NCBI RefSeq assembly: GCF_033954835.1 | Contig: NZ_CP121471.1 | Coordinates: 2,288,501-2,352,500, forward strand | Source of the DNA: Thiorhodovibrio frisius | Lineage (GTDB): Bacteria > Pseudomonadota > Gammaproteobacteria > Chromatiales > Chromatiaceae | Reading direction: 5' to 3' | DNA length: 64,000 nt | In this document: positions 44,385 to 53,578 of the stretch, one piece after another | Layout of the letters: each line of letters starts with the position of its first letter | How positions within the stretch are numbered: position 1 is the first letter of the stretch | Translations under genes and position numbers: made by a program | The notes under the pieces: model-generated | Told to the model about the DNA's origin: nothing | Database searches by the model: none | The model's input: only the letters and a program-made list of their open reading frames with translations

Positions 44385-44800
44385 GGCGGCGGGAGAGCGT
44401 TTGCCGGTTAATAAAAGGGGCCGTGCTCGAATTAATTTTCGAGCCAGCCGACCAATGGCGCCCAGTTACCTTACCTATTCGACCTGATCTCAGGTTTCAC
44501 CGTCCTTCCCTCGAAGCTCACCCTCTGGGGCTATCTTTAGTCGGGCTCGGCGCCAGGGGAGGCGATGCACTGCTGGCTCCATGGCGGCGCGACAACCTCA
44601 GCTGCTGCTGGCGTTGGTACTGTGTTGGGGTGGTGAAACCAAACGGGGCAGGTTCGATTTAATTCCAAGTGATAAAACGGGCCTGGGTCGAATGGCACTA
44701 AGATAAGCGCAAGGGCTTGAAAACAATTGGGGAAGGCTAGCAGCTAGGGTGATACGGTGAAATCGCCAAATCAAACCAACCACCCGAGGAGCCAGCCTTC

Positions 44801-45320
44801 ATGCATGCTAACCATCGCCCGGGCTTGGAGCAACAGAAACAGATTCAGCGTCGCGCCGAGGAGACCGACTCCTACGCGTTCTTCAACCTGTTGACCAGTT
44901 CGCAACTGCTCGACGGAGTCGAGGCACTCTTGCCAGCGCATCGCGAACGCGTGTTTTCGCCGACGGAGACATTGTCGATGTTTCTGGCGCAGGTACTCGC
45001 CGACGATGGCAGCTGCCAGCAGGCGGTCGACGACGCGGCGATCAAGCGCATCATTGGCGGTCTGCCGCGCTGCGCGGCGAGCACCAGTGCTTACTGCCAG
45101 GCGCGCGCACGCTTGCCGGCAGAGGTGGTCTCGACGCTGGTGCGCCAGGTGGGAGGCATGATCGGTGCGGGCACACCGAACTGGTGGCATACGTGGAATC
45201 ACCCGGTGCGCCTGGTCGATGGTGCGACCATGACCATGGCTGACACGGAGGAGAACCAATCGGTCTATCCGCAGCCGAGCGGTCAGTCAGGGGTTGGGCG
45301 TCCTTGCCCGGGGGGACTCG
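44801..45320 (+). pseudogene. IS4-family transposase, N-terminal part (copy B)
   Basis: Nearly identical to copy A through GRPCPGGLE, with a few substitutions (for example TSSQLL for TSLQLL). At 45321 the reading frame enters the ISKra4-type insertion and loses its sense. Catalytic second Asp and Glu are missing, as in copy A. Confidence 0.8.
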
Positions 45321-45329
45321 AAATTAATT

Positions 45330-47085
45330 GGGTGCGGCTCTTTTGGAACGACGCCAAGCGCCGCAGAATCCAGCGGTTGCGGGCGACGTTTCCGGTCGAT
45401 GGTGATGGCGCAAGTGAGACATCATGCCGCCACGGGCAAGTCCAGCGGGATCGGTGGTCCTGGATAGTGGCGTCGGTGCTCAGCGTCGAAGTGAAACGCA
45501 AGATAGGCCGGCAAGTCCCCACTGATCTTTAGTGAGCGCAGTTTCAGGATCGCCTCGGCGCGGGCCAGCCCCCAACGCGCCCCGGTGAGATCCATGCGAT
45601 CTTTGACGAGATGGCGACAGGCGCCTTCGATCACACCAGTGGCGATTGGCAGCCCCAGCGCAAGCGCTTGGTCGTATTCGAGGCGCTCGCGGTTGTTGTC
45701 GATATAGTCGGCCGCCTTATCGATGGGTTTGCGCGCCGTCTCGCCGAGTTGCTTGCGCGTTGCCGCGCGGCGCAGTCCCACGGCCACGTCGTGGGCGCGA
45801 CCTTCGAGGATGGCCATGGCGCGCTCCATCACCCACTGCTCGCGCTCCGCGGGGGTCTCGGGAAAGAGCGCATGCGCGGCTTTCCACAGATATTCCAGCA
45901 CATGGATGAAGTCCTGGATCACCACCACCTCGACCTTGTAGCGCTCGGCCGCGGCTGTGACTTGGCGCAGCAGATCTTCCTGACCGTCACAGAGCACCAC
46001 CCAGCGGCGGTGCTGATCCGGGTCGCGGCGCATGGCCTCCTCAAACGCCTGCTCGATGACGGTGCGCTGATCGGCCTCCACGCGTGCCCAGGTGCGTTTG
46101 TTCTGGACTTCGGGACGTTTGCCCGCGGGGGCTTGTTTGGGATCAAGGATCTGCTCTGGGGTGCGTGGGTAGGGCTCGACCTCATAGACCGAGGCGACGG
46201 TGGCCATGCGTTTGCGCTGCTTTTTCTCCCCAGGACTCAGCCGGGTCTGTTGCTTGTGCGCTTGGCGCTCGCGCGCCTTGCGGGTGGCCTCGCGCAAATC
46301 GCTGGGGCGCATCACGATGCCCTTGCCGTCAGCACTGATGATCAGGAGGCGTTCGCTCGCTTCATTCGGCTCCTGGGGGACAAAGGGTTGGGCGTAGAAG
46401 GCGTCGAAGTCCTGGCTCAGATGCACGGCCACCTCCTCGGCTTGGCGCTTGGCCAGCGTCCCGCCGCCGGCTTGTTCGAGTGCCGCAAGCGCGGCGTCGA
46501 AGGAGTTGTTCACGACCTCACCGGCCAGCACCTCGCACAGGCCATGGGAATACCTGCCCGGGGGCAGATTCAGCTCAGCATCCAAGGGGAAGACGCTCTG
46601 GAGTCCCCGCGCACCGTAGCCCCGGCGCGTGACGGTCACTTCCCCAAAGCGGGTCTCCAGAAGTCGGGTACAGCCGGCGCGATGATGGGTCCGGGGATAA
46701 CCATCGGCGCCAATCACGGACGCATACCGCGGTTCCTCTCGCGCTCTTTGTTCCAGGTGCGACTGGACCATCTCACACAGCAGCTTCATGCCGCCCTGTT
46801 GCACCAGCGCTTCGATTTCCCCGTGCGTGGCATGTTGGGCTTGCTCCCCGCTCAGCGTCTCAAGCAGTTGGACGAACTGCGCGATCGCCCCCTCGTAGCA
46901 ATCGAGGCTTGGCAAAGAAATCGTGTAGCATGGCATCGACAGGGTCTCCTCAGGGTCCGTGACAAAAGTTTCGTCCCTTCAGTTTCGCACCCGAGTGGAG
47001 GCCCTGTCTTCCCTGTCCTCAGGTTTCTAGCTGGTTAAGCTGTTGTTTTCTAGTCGCTGAGCGTCGTTCTAAAGGAGCCGCACCC
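45330..47085. mobile_element. Complete ISKra4-family insertion sequence (1,756 bp)
   Basis: Inverted terminal repeats: GGGTGCGGCTCTTTTGGAAC (left) versus GGGTGCGGCTCCTTTAGAAC (right, complemented), continuing for about 31 bp with four mismatches. A 9-bp direct repeat AAATTAATT flanks it (45321-45329 and 47086-47094), the target duplication. The empty site is seen in copy A of the IS4-type element. It carries one intact transposase gene. Confidence 0.88.
45422..46936 (-). CDS. ISKra4-family transposase
   Basis: 504 aa. Three candidate catalytic segments: IISADGKGIVMRPSDLREAT, VVLCDGQEDLLRQVTAAAER and LPIATGVIEGACRHLVKDRM, giving a DDE set. SFDAALAALEQAGGGTLAKR and VVIQDFIHVLEYLWKAAHAL are typical of ISKra4 transposases. 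It is full length with GAGGAG about 10 nt before the ATG, so it may be active. Confidence 0.92.
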   Translation of the reverse strand: MPCYTISLPSLDCYEGAIAQFVQLLETLSGEQAQHATHGEIEALVQQGGMKLLCEMVQSHLEQRAREEPRYASVIGADGYPRTHHRAGCTRLLETRFGEVTVTRRGYGARGLQSVFPLDAELNLPPGRYSHGLCEVLAGEVVNNSFDAALAALEQAGGGTLAKRQAEEVAVHLSQDFDAFYAQPFVPQEPNEASERLLIISADGKGIVMRPSDLREATRKARERQAHKQQTRLSPGEKKQRKRMATVASVYEVEPYPRTPEQILDPKQAPAGKRPEVQNKRTWARVEADQRTVIEQAFEEAMRRDPDQHRRWVVLCDGQEDLLRQVTAAAERYKVEVVVIQDFIHVLEYLWKAAHALFPETPAEREQWVMERAMAILEGRAHDVAVGLRRAATRKQLGETARKPIDKAADYIDNNRERLEYDQALALGLPIATGVIEGACRHLVKDRMDLTGARWGLARAEAILKLRSLKISGDLPAYLAFHFDAEHRRHYPGPPIPLDLPVAA

Positions 47086-47129
47086 AAATTAATTCGAGCC
47101 CCTTTGATTCTTAATTTCTTAATTTGTTG

Positions 47130-48029
47130 TCAGTGCCGCTCTTCGCCCCCGAGTAAATCCTCAACGCTCGTGGCATCGAAAATACCGTCTAGCCAGGTCT
47201 CAAGCTGCGCCTTGGGTGCGGCGGCAATGCGCTGCTCGGCCCAAGGGGGCAATGGGCCAAAGCGGCGGGTGAGCTGGCGGTGCAGGGTGATCACTTTACC
47301 CCTTGTTTCGCCCCTTGCTTCGCCCCTTGCTTCGCCCCTTGCCTCGCCCCTTGCCTCACCTGCTGCCTCACCCTTAGCATAAATCGACTGATACGCCTTC
47401 GTCTCTTGGATTGGAGTCACCAGATTTAACATGGCCCAAATCTCCTCTTCGGTCTTGTCTTTGTAGCGTTCAAACAACCAAAATTCCAGCACATTCGACA
47501 GCGTCTCGCGGATGTCTTGTGCAAGCGGCGCTTGTTGGATGCTCTGCCATAGCGCCGGGGCGCGTTCACTCAACTCGGCATCGCTGGCAATGATCAGCGG
47601 TGCAAAGACCGCAACGAAGGGGTTGTCCGGCTCGCGCGCGAGCAGCTCCTGCAATACGGGTTCCAGCGCCACGCAACGAATTGGCGAGCCATTCTGATGG
47701 ACCCAGCTTGGGCGCTCGGGAATATCGACCGCGCGCAGAAACACCGCAATGCCCAGCACCTCCCGATCCGGGTGTTCCTCTCCGTAGAGGCCGACCTTGG
47801 TGTTGAGATTGTACAGCGACTTGGCCGACGGCTGGGCCTGGAATTCAAGCACAAAGGTCGGACCTGAATGACCGTCGGGTTCGACCAAGCCATCGAGTCG
47901 GCGCTCGATGTCTTTGATGGTCAGCGAGCAGGCTTTGTAGGGGCCTTCCAGCACCAAGCCACCCGAGAGAACCCGGAAGGCTTCGGAGCCGCTGCGTAGG
48001 TACAGGTAGATCGGATGATCGGTTTTCAT
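47130..48029 (-). CDS. DUF2887 (Rpn/PD-(D/E)XK-like) protein, copy 2
   Basis: 299 aa. It equals copy 1 except for a longer GEAR region (six 12-bp units, 47299-47370, instead of four), giving eight extra residues. ATG 48029 is chosen because it matches copy 1; the frame is open to 48140, but that lead is not in copy 1. Its upstream flank (after TTTGCCGGTT) continues into unique sequence, whereas copy 1 is cut there by element B, so this is probably the original gene. Confidence 0.8.
   Translation of the reverse strand: MKTDHPIYLYLRSGSEAFRVLSGGLVLEGPYKACSLTIKDIERRLDGLVEPDGHSGPTFVLEFQAQPSAKSLYNLNTKVGLYGEEHPDREVLGIAVFLRAVDIPERPSWVHQNGSPIRCVALEPVLQELLAREPDNPFVAVFAPLIIASDAELSERAPALWQSIQQAPLAQDIRETLSNVLEFWLFERYKDKTEEEIWAMLNLVTPIQETKAYQSIYAKGEAAGEARGEARGEARGEARGETRGKVITLHRQLTRRFGPLPPWAEQRIAAAPKAQLETWLDGIFDATSVEDLLGGEERH
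47299..47370. repeat. 12-bp coding tandem repeat in DUF2887 copy 2 (6 units)
   Basis: Six units of the CCCCTTGCYTCG type: two more than the copy at 43678. Polymerase slippage or unequal crossover is the likely cause. Confidence 0.85.
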
Positions 48030-48370
48030 GGCGGCGGGAGAGCGTTTGCCGGTTGGCGATGAGGGAAGTTTAGCCGCTTGGCGACCAGATTTAATTGTCA
48101 GGAATGCAATTAAACCTACTAGATTGCCAAACGATGGCATGCAGCCGAGCGCGCGAATAGCGCGCCGCCCGATGCTGGCGTTGAACTAAACCGCCTTCGG
48201 CGGGGATCGGTGCGAAGCTCATGTTAAGCTATCGCGGTGATCGGATTCTTCCCCGACCAAGCGACCGAAGATCTTTCTAGCGGCGTCAATTCTCGCGCCG
48301 CGCGGCGGCGCTGTCCATCGCATCTGCTTCACTTGGGGTGAGACCTTCCTGGGTCAAAGTGACGGATTAT

Positions 48371-48408
48371 CCTTGAGGTTGTCATGGTTCCTTGAGGTTG
48401 TCATGGTT
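48371..48408. repeat. Tandem 19-bp direct repeat
   Basis: CCTTGAGGTTGTCATGGTT occurs twice back to back (48371-48389 and 48390-48408), exact. Confidence 0.85.
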
Positions 48409-48455
48409 AGAGTGCCAACCCACCGTGCAGGATGATTCCTCGCGGCACCTGCTCG

Positions 48456-48507
48456 CCTAATCCCCGCCTAATCCCACCTAATCCCACCTAATCCCCGCCT
48501 AATCCTA
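48456..48507. repeat. CCTAATCCC tandem array (5 units)
   Basis: Five head-to-tail units of 10-11 bp (CCTAATCCCCG or CCTAATCCCA), ending in CCTAATCCTAGG, which leads into the AGGAGG ribosome site of the stress protein gene. A Y-rich tract in its leader. Confidence 0.8.
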
Positions 48508-48521
48508 GGAGGCACAGTGTT

Positions 48522-48953
48522 ATGTTTAAGACGATTATGGTGCCGGTAGACCTTGCGCACTTGGGTGCGCTGGAGAAGGCTCTGACGGTGGCGGCGGATC
48601 TCTCGCTCCACTACGGGGCGGCTCTGTGCTACGTCGGCGTGACCACTTCCCAGCCCAGTGCGGTGGCCCGCACGCCCGAGGAGTATGAGGTCAAGCTCAG
48701 GGCTTTTGCCGAGGAACATGCCCCCGACAGCGGCCATGAGCCGACGGCGCGCGTCTATAACAGCCATGATCCGGCTGCCGACCTGGACAAAATCCTCGTC
48801 CAGGCCACTGCTGATGTCGGTGCCGACCTGGTGGTCATGGCGACGCATCTGCCCACCCATCTCGATGCCATCATGCCCGCCAACGGGGCCAAGATCGCCC
48901 AGCACACCAAGGCATCCGTGTTTCTCGTGCGGCGGGATCTTTCCGCCGAATAA
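48522..48953 (+). CDS. Universal stress protein (UspA family)
   Basis: 143 aa. MFKTIMVPVDLAHLGALEKA opens the Rossmann-like USP fold; GADLVVMATHLPTHLDAIMP ends the core, and the final part (ANGAKIAQHTKASVFLVR) replaces the usual ATP-binding GxxGxxxxS with a less clear version, so nucleotide binding is uncertain. AGGAGG lies 10 nt before the ATG. It lies 64 nt before the BCCT gene, so they form an operon; USP proteins often flank transporters. Confidence 0.9.
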   Translation: MFKTIMVPVDLAHLGALEKALTVAADLSLHYGAALCYVGVTTSQPSAVARTPEEYEVKLRAFAEEHAPDSGHEPTARVYNSHDPAADLDKILVQATADVGADLVVMATHLPTHLDAIMPANGAKIAQHTKASVFLVRRDLSAE

Positions 48954-49017
48954 AACGGCGCTTCACGACCACCGCGCAAGCCCCCCATTCGAATTCAGGC
49001 AGTCAAGGGAGAATCCC

Positions 49018-50715
49018 ATGGAAGAAAAACCTGCACAAGCGCCGGACATCCCGCTCGAGTCGGTCGGCATACCGGCCCCGCAGGGAGCGGCCAATCTGAT
49101 CGATACCGATTACCAGATCGGTCAGGACAACTACCAGGCCAGTCCTCTCGGGGTGAGTATAGACATCCACAGCTCCGTCTTTGCCGTGTCGGCTCTGATG
49201 ATCCTTGGCTTCGTGGTGCTAACCCTGGCCCTGCCCGAGCAGGCCACCGCCATCTTTAACGGGGCGAAGAACTGGATCAACGCCAATGCGACCTGGTTCT
49301 ACTTGCTGTCGGCCAATGTCTTTGTGTTGCTGTGTCTCGGCCTGATCGTCTCGCCCCTGGGACGCGTTCGCATCGGTGGCGCCGATGCGACGCCGGATTT
49401 CTCGCGGATCTCCTGGTTCGCCATGCTGTTCGCGGCGGGAATGGGCATCGGTCTGATGTTCTATGGCGTGGCCGAGCCCTTGACTCACTACGGCACCTCT
49501 CTGGAAGGCATCGCCGTTGGGGAGGACGGCGTGCGCACGGACTGGGCGCCTCTCCGGGGAGCTGGCGGCGATGAGGCGGCCGCCACCCGCCTGGGTATGG
49601 CCGCAACCTTGCTCCACTGGAGCCTGCATCCCTGGGCGATGTACGCCATCGTGGCTTTAGCCTTGGCGATCTTCTCCTACAACAAGGGCCTGCCCATGAC
49701 GGTGCGGTCCATCTTCTATCCGATTCTGGGTGAGCGCATCTGGGGCTGGCCGGGTCATATCGTCGATATCCTGGCGGTGTTCGCCACCCTGTTCGGGCTG
49801 GCCACGTCGCTTGGGTTTGGTGCTGAGCAGGCGGCCTCGGGGCTGCACTATCTGTTCGGGTTCGGTGACGGGGATGTGACCCTGGTGCTGCTGATCACCG
49901 GCATTACGGCGGTGGCCCTGGGGTCCATCGTGGCCGGTGTGGACAAGGGCGTGAAGCGCCTGTCCGAGGTCAACATGGTCCTGGCATTCCTGCTGCTGAT
50001 GTTTGTGGTGGTGGTGGGGCCGAGCCTGCTGATCTTTAAAAGCTTTTTCCAGAATATTGTCAGCTACCTGGGTGAGCTGCCCTTCCTGTCCAACCCCTTC
50101 GCGCGCAAGGATGTCAACTACAGTCAGGGCTGGACCACCTTCTATTGGGGCTGGTGGATCAGCTGGTCGCCCTTCGTGGGCATGTTCATCGCGCGGGTGA
50201 GCCGGGGGCGCTCGGTGCGGGAGTTCCTGATCTCCGTGCTGCTCATTCCCACCACGGTATCGATCTTCTGGTTTACCGCCTTCGGCACCACGGCCATTGA
50301 TCAGGTGCGAAACGGCTTTGATGGCGCGGTCTCGGCAGAGCTGCCGTTACAGCTGTTCATGATGCTGAGCGAGCTGCCGCTGACCGACATCACCTCGTTC
50401 ATCGGTATCGTGCTGGTGCTCGTGTTCTTCATTACCTCATCAGACTCCGGCTCCCTGGTGATCGACACCATCGCCGCCGGCGGCAAGATCGATGCGCCCA
50501 AGCCTCAGCGGGTGTTCTGGGGCATCACCGAGGGGGCTGTCGCCATCGCGCTGCTCTTGGGGGGGGGGCTGGCCGCCCTGCAGGCGGTGGCGGTGTCCGC
50601 TGGTCTGCCCTTTACCTTCCTGCTGCTGGCGGGCTGTTACGCGATCGTCAGAGGACTGCTGAGCGAGCCCCGCATCGCCAAGCCCGCCAAACCGGTGAAA
50701 CCGGCGGCTGCTTGA
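49018..50715 (+). CDS. BCCT-family osmolyte transporter (betaine/choline/carnitine type)
   Basis: 565 aa with about 12 transmembrane helices. GMGIGLMFYGVAEPLTHYGT is the BCCT motif, and WTTFYWGWWISWSPFVGMFI carries the Trp-rich substrate-site stretch of TM8. An N-terminal 60-residue soluble tail precedes TM1. It likely imports glycine betaine or ectoine with Na+ or H+. The ATG at 49018 has GGGAG 7 nt upstream. The C-terminus (SEPRIAKPAKPVKPAAA) is short and lysine-poor compared with osmosensing BetP. Confidence 0.93.
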   Translation: MEEKPAQAPDIPLESVGIPAPQGAANLIDTDYQIGQDNYQASPLGVSIDIHSSVFAVSALMILGFVVLTLALPEQATAIFNGAKNWINANATWFYLLSANVFVLLCLGLIVSPLGRVRIGGADATPDFSRISWFAMLFAAGMGIGLMFYGVAEPLTHYGTSLEGIAVGEDGVRTDWAPLRGAGGDEAAATRLGMAATLLHWSLHPWAMYAIVALALAIFSYNKGLPMTVRSIFYPILGERIWGWPGHIVDILAVFATLFGLATSLGFGAEQAASGLHYLFGFGDGDVTLVLLITGITAVALGSIVAGVDKGVKRLSEVNMVLAFLLLMFVVVVGPSLLIFKSFFQNIVSYLGELPFLSNPFARKDVNYSQGWTTFYWGWWISWSPFVGMFIARVSRGRSVREFLISVLLIPTTVSIFWFTAFGTTAIDQVRNGFDGAVSAELPLQLFMMLSELPLTDITSFIGIVLVLVFFITSSDSGSLVIDTIAAGGKIDAPKPQRVFWGITEGAVAIALLLGGGLAALQAVAVSAGLPFTFLLLAGCYAIVRGLLSEPRIAKPAKPVKPAAA

Positions 50716-50749
50716 TGGCGGCTGCGGTTATTCCTTGATCATTCAGCGC

Positions 50750-51472
50750 CTAGATCCAAAGATCTGAAACCGGTGTGTCCGGCCGGAAGTGCCGGGCCAT
50801 CTGGGCCTGGAACAGCTCGGCCGTGGCGATGGCATCCACCTTGGCGTGATGCGACGAATAATGGGGCAGGCCGTAGCGGGCGCGGCTGGCGGCTAGCCGG
50901 ATGGAGGGCGGCTGGCGGCCGAACAGGCGCTTGAGCCCCGCCAGGCGCCCCTGGCGCTCCCAGCGCGCCTCCAGCTCCATGGTGTCGATGACGGGAAACA
51001 GGCAGCGTTCACCGCGATTGGCCAGCACGGCGGCCTCGAGGAAGGGGCGCTCGATGTTGCGGTAGTGAACCACCACCAGGCGGCCGGCGAGCGCGGCCAG
51101 CAGCTCGTCGAGGATCGCGGTGATGGGGGGCGCGTGCTCCACTTCCGAGTGGGTGATGCGATGGATGGCGATGGACTCCGCCCGTAGTGGCCGGGGCGGC
51201 TTAACCACCCAGTAACGACCCGCCGCCGGGCGGATGACCCGCAGGTCGAAGGGCACCAGGCCAATGCTGACAATGGCGTGCTCGCGGGGGTTCAGACCCG
51301 TGGTCTCGAAATCCAAGGCCACCAGCGGAACCTCTCCGATCGGGCTATCCTCCGTTGGCAGCCCCGCCGCATACAAGTGCTTGAGCGCCGGGGTCTTGCA
51401 GGCTTGAGTCTGGCGGGCGAAATAGTCCGCCCAACTTGGGGCGGCCTGGCGCGTTTTTCTCCTTAACAACAC
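50750..51472 (-). CDS. 3'-5' exonuclease, DnaQ/epsilon-like
   Basis: 240 aa DEDDh exonuclease. LVALDFETTGLNPREHAIVS (Asp, Glu), VVHYRNIERPFLEAAVLANR, FPVIDTMELE and SSHHAKVDAIATAELFQAQM (His, Asp) give the exonuclease sites. Unlike proofreading epsilon it has an N-terminal 50-residue basic part (MLLRRKTRQAAPSWADYFAR). It starts 5 nt after the stop of the CBS/DUF294 gene, so they are coexpressed. This pairing is common; the nucleic acid substrate is not known. Confidence 0.88.
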   Translation of the reverse strand: MLLRRKTRQAAPSWADYFARQTQACKTPALKHLYAAGLPTEDSPIGEVPLVALDFETTGLNPREHAIVSIGLVPFDLRVIRPAAGRYWVVKPPRPLRAESIAIHRITHSEVEHAPPITAILDELLAALAGRLVVVHYRNIERPFLEAAVLANRGERCLFPVIDTMELEARWERQGRLAGLKRLFGRQPPSIRLAASRARYGLPHYSSHHAKVDAIATAELFQAQMARHFRPDTPVSDLWI

Positions 51473-51477
51473 GGCGA

Positions 51478-53382
51478 TCAGCGGCCCGGGCTGGGGTAGC
51501 GGAAGCGCAGGAAGCTTTGGGCGTTGCTCAGGATCTGAAACGCTTCCTTGAGATTGTGGCGCTCGCTATCCGAGACATGCTCCGGCTGGATGGCGTTGTC
51601 TGGCTCGTGGTCGTTTTTGATCTCCTGGGCCTGATGGCGCATGCGCACGATGGAGAGGAACTCCAGGGTGTAGCTCAATTTGTCGGTTTGTCCGGCGGGC
51701 AGGGCCCCGGCCTGGCTGATCTCATCGAGCCGTTCGAAGCTGTTTTGGGCGCGGGAGCCCACGCCCAGGGCATGGACGCGGATGACATCGTTCAGGGGCG
51801 CGATGCCGCGGCGTTTGAGATTGATGGCGTTGTTATGCCGTCCGTCCTGCTCCAGCACGAAGGTGCGGAAAAAGCCCAGCGGCGGCGTGCGCCCGAGGGC
51901 ATTGCGCGCCAGGGCGGCGAGGAACCGCGGGCTGGCCTTGGCCTGGGTGGCGATCAGGTCTTGTAATTCCTCCACGAAACGCTCCTCGCCGTGAACCGCT
52001 TCCAGGTCAAAGAATATCGAGCTGTGCAGCAGCCGCTGCGGATCAGGCTTGGCGATCCAGTCGCGGAAGTACGCTTTCCAGCGGGCCAGCGGCTGACGCC
52101 AGTTGTCGTTGGTGGCCATGATGCCCCCTTTGCAGTAAGGGTAGCCACAGGCATTCAGTCCATCGCTGACGAATCGCGCCAACGCTTTGAAGTAATCCCC
52201 GTGGCGCTCGGGCTCGAAAGCGTCATGGAGCACCATGGCGTTGTCCTGATCCGTGGTGATGGACTGGTCGTTGCGCGCCAGGGAGCCGTGCACCATGAAG
52301 CAGTAGGGCACGGGAGGCGGCCCCAGCTCGGCCTCGGCCAGCTCCACCAGGCGGCGCATCAGGCTGCGGCCGACGCTCGTCATGGCCGCGCCAATCATGC
52401 GCGAGTTGGCGCCCTCGTCCACCATTCGCAAGAAAGAGGCCCGCACCTCGGGTGTGAGACGCGCCAGGGCCTTGACCGAGGTGCGGTTGAAGATATTGTT
52501 GACCAGATAGACGCTGTTGTTGGTCTCGTAGCGGACGATGTCCGACAGGTACACGACACCCACGGGCCGGCGGCGGTGCAGGATCGGCAGTCGCTGAATA
52601 TTGTTGCGCAGCATGGTCAACATCGCCTCGTTGACCGACTCGCTGGACTGGATGGCGATGAGCCAGCCGTGGCTGATGCTGGAAAGCGGGGTCTGGGTCG
52701 AGAGTCCCTCGGCGACGATGCGCTGGCGCAGGTCTTTGTCGGTAATCATCCCCGTCAGCAGCCACGGCCGCCCATCGGCGTCGGCGAACACGCGGTCCGA
52801 CTCTTCCTCGTCGCCGGGCCTGATCAGCAGCACCGAAGAGACATCGTGCTCGGTCATCAGGCGCGCCGCTTCCTGCACGGTGGCGGATTCCTCGATCATC
52901 ACCGGCAGGCGGGAGATGAGCCGACGCACCGGTGTGGCGATCATGTCGTTGTTGCGCTGGCTCTGCTCCACCGTGCTCTTGAGCCGCGAGGAACCGGACA
53001 GCTCGACGAAATCCGCGAACTCCTCGTCTTCGGCGCACAGGTGGTCGAAAACGGGCTTTGGGATCAGATAGATCAGGGTGTCCTCAATGGCCTGCACCGG
53101 GTAGCGCACCTGGCGGTCGCGCAGCAGATCGAGCTGACCGAAGATGTCGCCCTCGCCAAGACGGTTGGAAAGCTGGCCGTTGTGGCGGTACACCTCCACC
53201 GCGCCGCTGCGGATGTAGGACAGCGCCCGCACCGGGCCGTCGCGTTCGGCGATGGTGGTGCCGGCCTTGAAATAAGCGATCTCCACCGCGCCAGCCACCT
53301 CGTCGAGGAGCTCGTCGCTCAGCCCATCGAAGGGCGGGTAGCGGCTGATGTGATCGCGAAACTCTTGGATTTCTGCTTCCAT
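51478..53382 (-). CDS. Cyclic-nucleotide-binding/CBS/DUF294 nucleotidyltransferase-like protein
   Basis: 634 aa from ATG 53382 (GGAGG close upstream; a GTG at 53412 is an alternative). Domains: CNMP-binding about 10-130 (VYRHNGQLSNRLGEGDIFGQL), paired CBS about 155-290 (PVRRLISRLPVMIEESATVQ, EHDVSSVLLI), DUF294 nucleotidyltransferase about 330-450 with HGSLARNDQSITTDQDNAMV (GSxxR..xxxxDxD pattern), and a helical C-terminal DUF294_C. It resembles GlnD-like sensors. Likely a cytoplasmic regulator for transport or metabolism; partner unknown. Confidence 0.9.
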   Translation of the reverse strand: MEAEIQEFRDHISRYPPFDGLSDELLDEVAGAVEIAYFKAGTTIAERDGPVRALSYIRSGAVEVYRHNGQLSNRLGEGDIFGQLDLLRDRQVRYPVQAIEDTLIYLIPKPVFDHLCAEDEEFADFVELSGSSRLKSTVEQSQRNNDMIATPVRRLISRLPVMIEESATVQEAARLMTEHDVSSVLLIRPGDEEESDRVFADADGRPWLLTGMITDKDLRQRIVAEGLSTQTPLSSISHGWLIAIQSSESVNEAMLTMLRNNIQRLPILHRRRPVGVVYLSDIVRYETNNSVYLVNNIFNRTSVKALARLTPEVRASFLRMVDEGANSRMIGAAMTSVGRSLMRRLVELAEAELGPPPVPYCFMVHGSLARNDQSITTDQDNAMVLHDAFEPERHGDYFKALARFVSDGLNACGYPYCKGGIMATNDNWRQPLARWKAYFRDWIAKPDPQRLLHSSIFFDLEAVHGEERFVEELQDLIATQAKASPRFLAALARNALGRTPPLGFFRTFVLEQDGRHNNAINLKRRGIAPLNDVIRVHALGVGSRAQNSFERLDEISQAGALPAGQTDKLSYTLEFLSIVRMRHQAQEIKNDHEPDNAIQPEHVSDSERHNLKEAFQILSNAQSFLRFRYPSPGR

Positions 53383-53578
53383 GGTCCTCCCGATCTGTGG
53401 AGTTTCTGCCACTTAAGTGTCGATGCAGCGGTCCAATCGGTCAAGTTTGGCGGTGCTCTTACAGCTCTAACGCACGCCGCTGAGGCGACTGACAGCGACG
53501 GCAGCTAAACCAGGAAGTTTTGGACTAGAAAAGCCCCTTCGATGCCTCTTCGACAGCGCGCACCGAGGTTATAGCTTA

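Larger units (their letters stand above)
44414..47105. mobile_element. Non-autonomous IS4-type element, copy B, interrupted by ISKra4-type IS
   Basis: Same left terminal repeat and truncated transposase as copy A. Removing the inserted IS and one target duplicate leaves 927 bp, close to copy A at 929. The right terminal repeat is split at 45329/47086 by the insertion. Together with the DUF2887 gene it forms a tandem duplication of 1.86 kb. Confidence 0.7.
48030..48521. other. Intergenic region with tandem repeats upstream of the stress protein
   Basis: 492 bp without a gene. A short CCGCC-TTC-GGCGG hairpin (UUCG-type) lies at 48191-48203. Further right are a 19-bp direct repeat and a CCTAATCCC array, listed separately. 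Confidence 0.5.

Noticed and set aside
45611-47038. Long plus-strand frame (475 codons) opposite the ISKra4 transposase
   Set aside because: It is antisense to a well-supported transposase, lacks family motifs and arises from GC-rich codon structure.
48456-48507. CRISPR-like array
   Set aside because: The units are contiguous 10-11 bp with no spacers.
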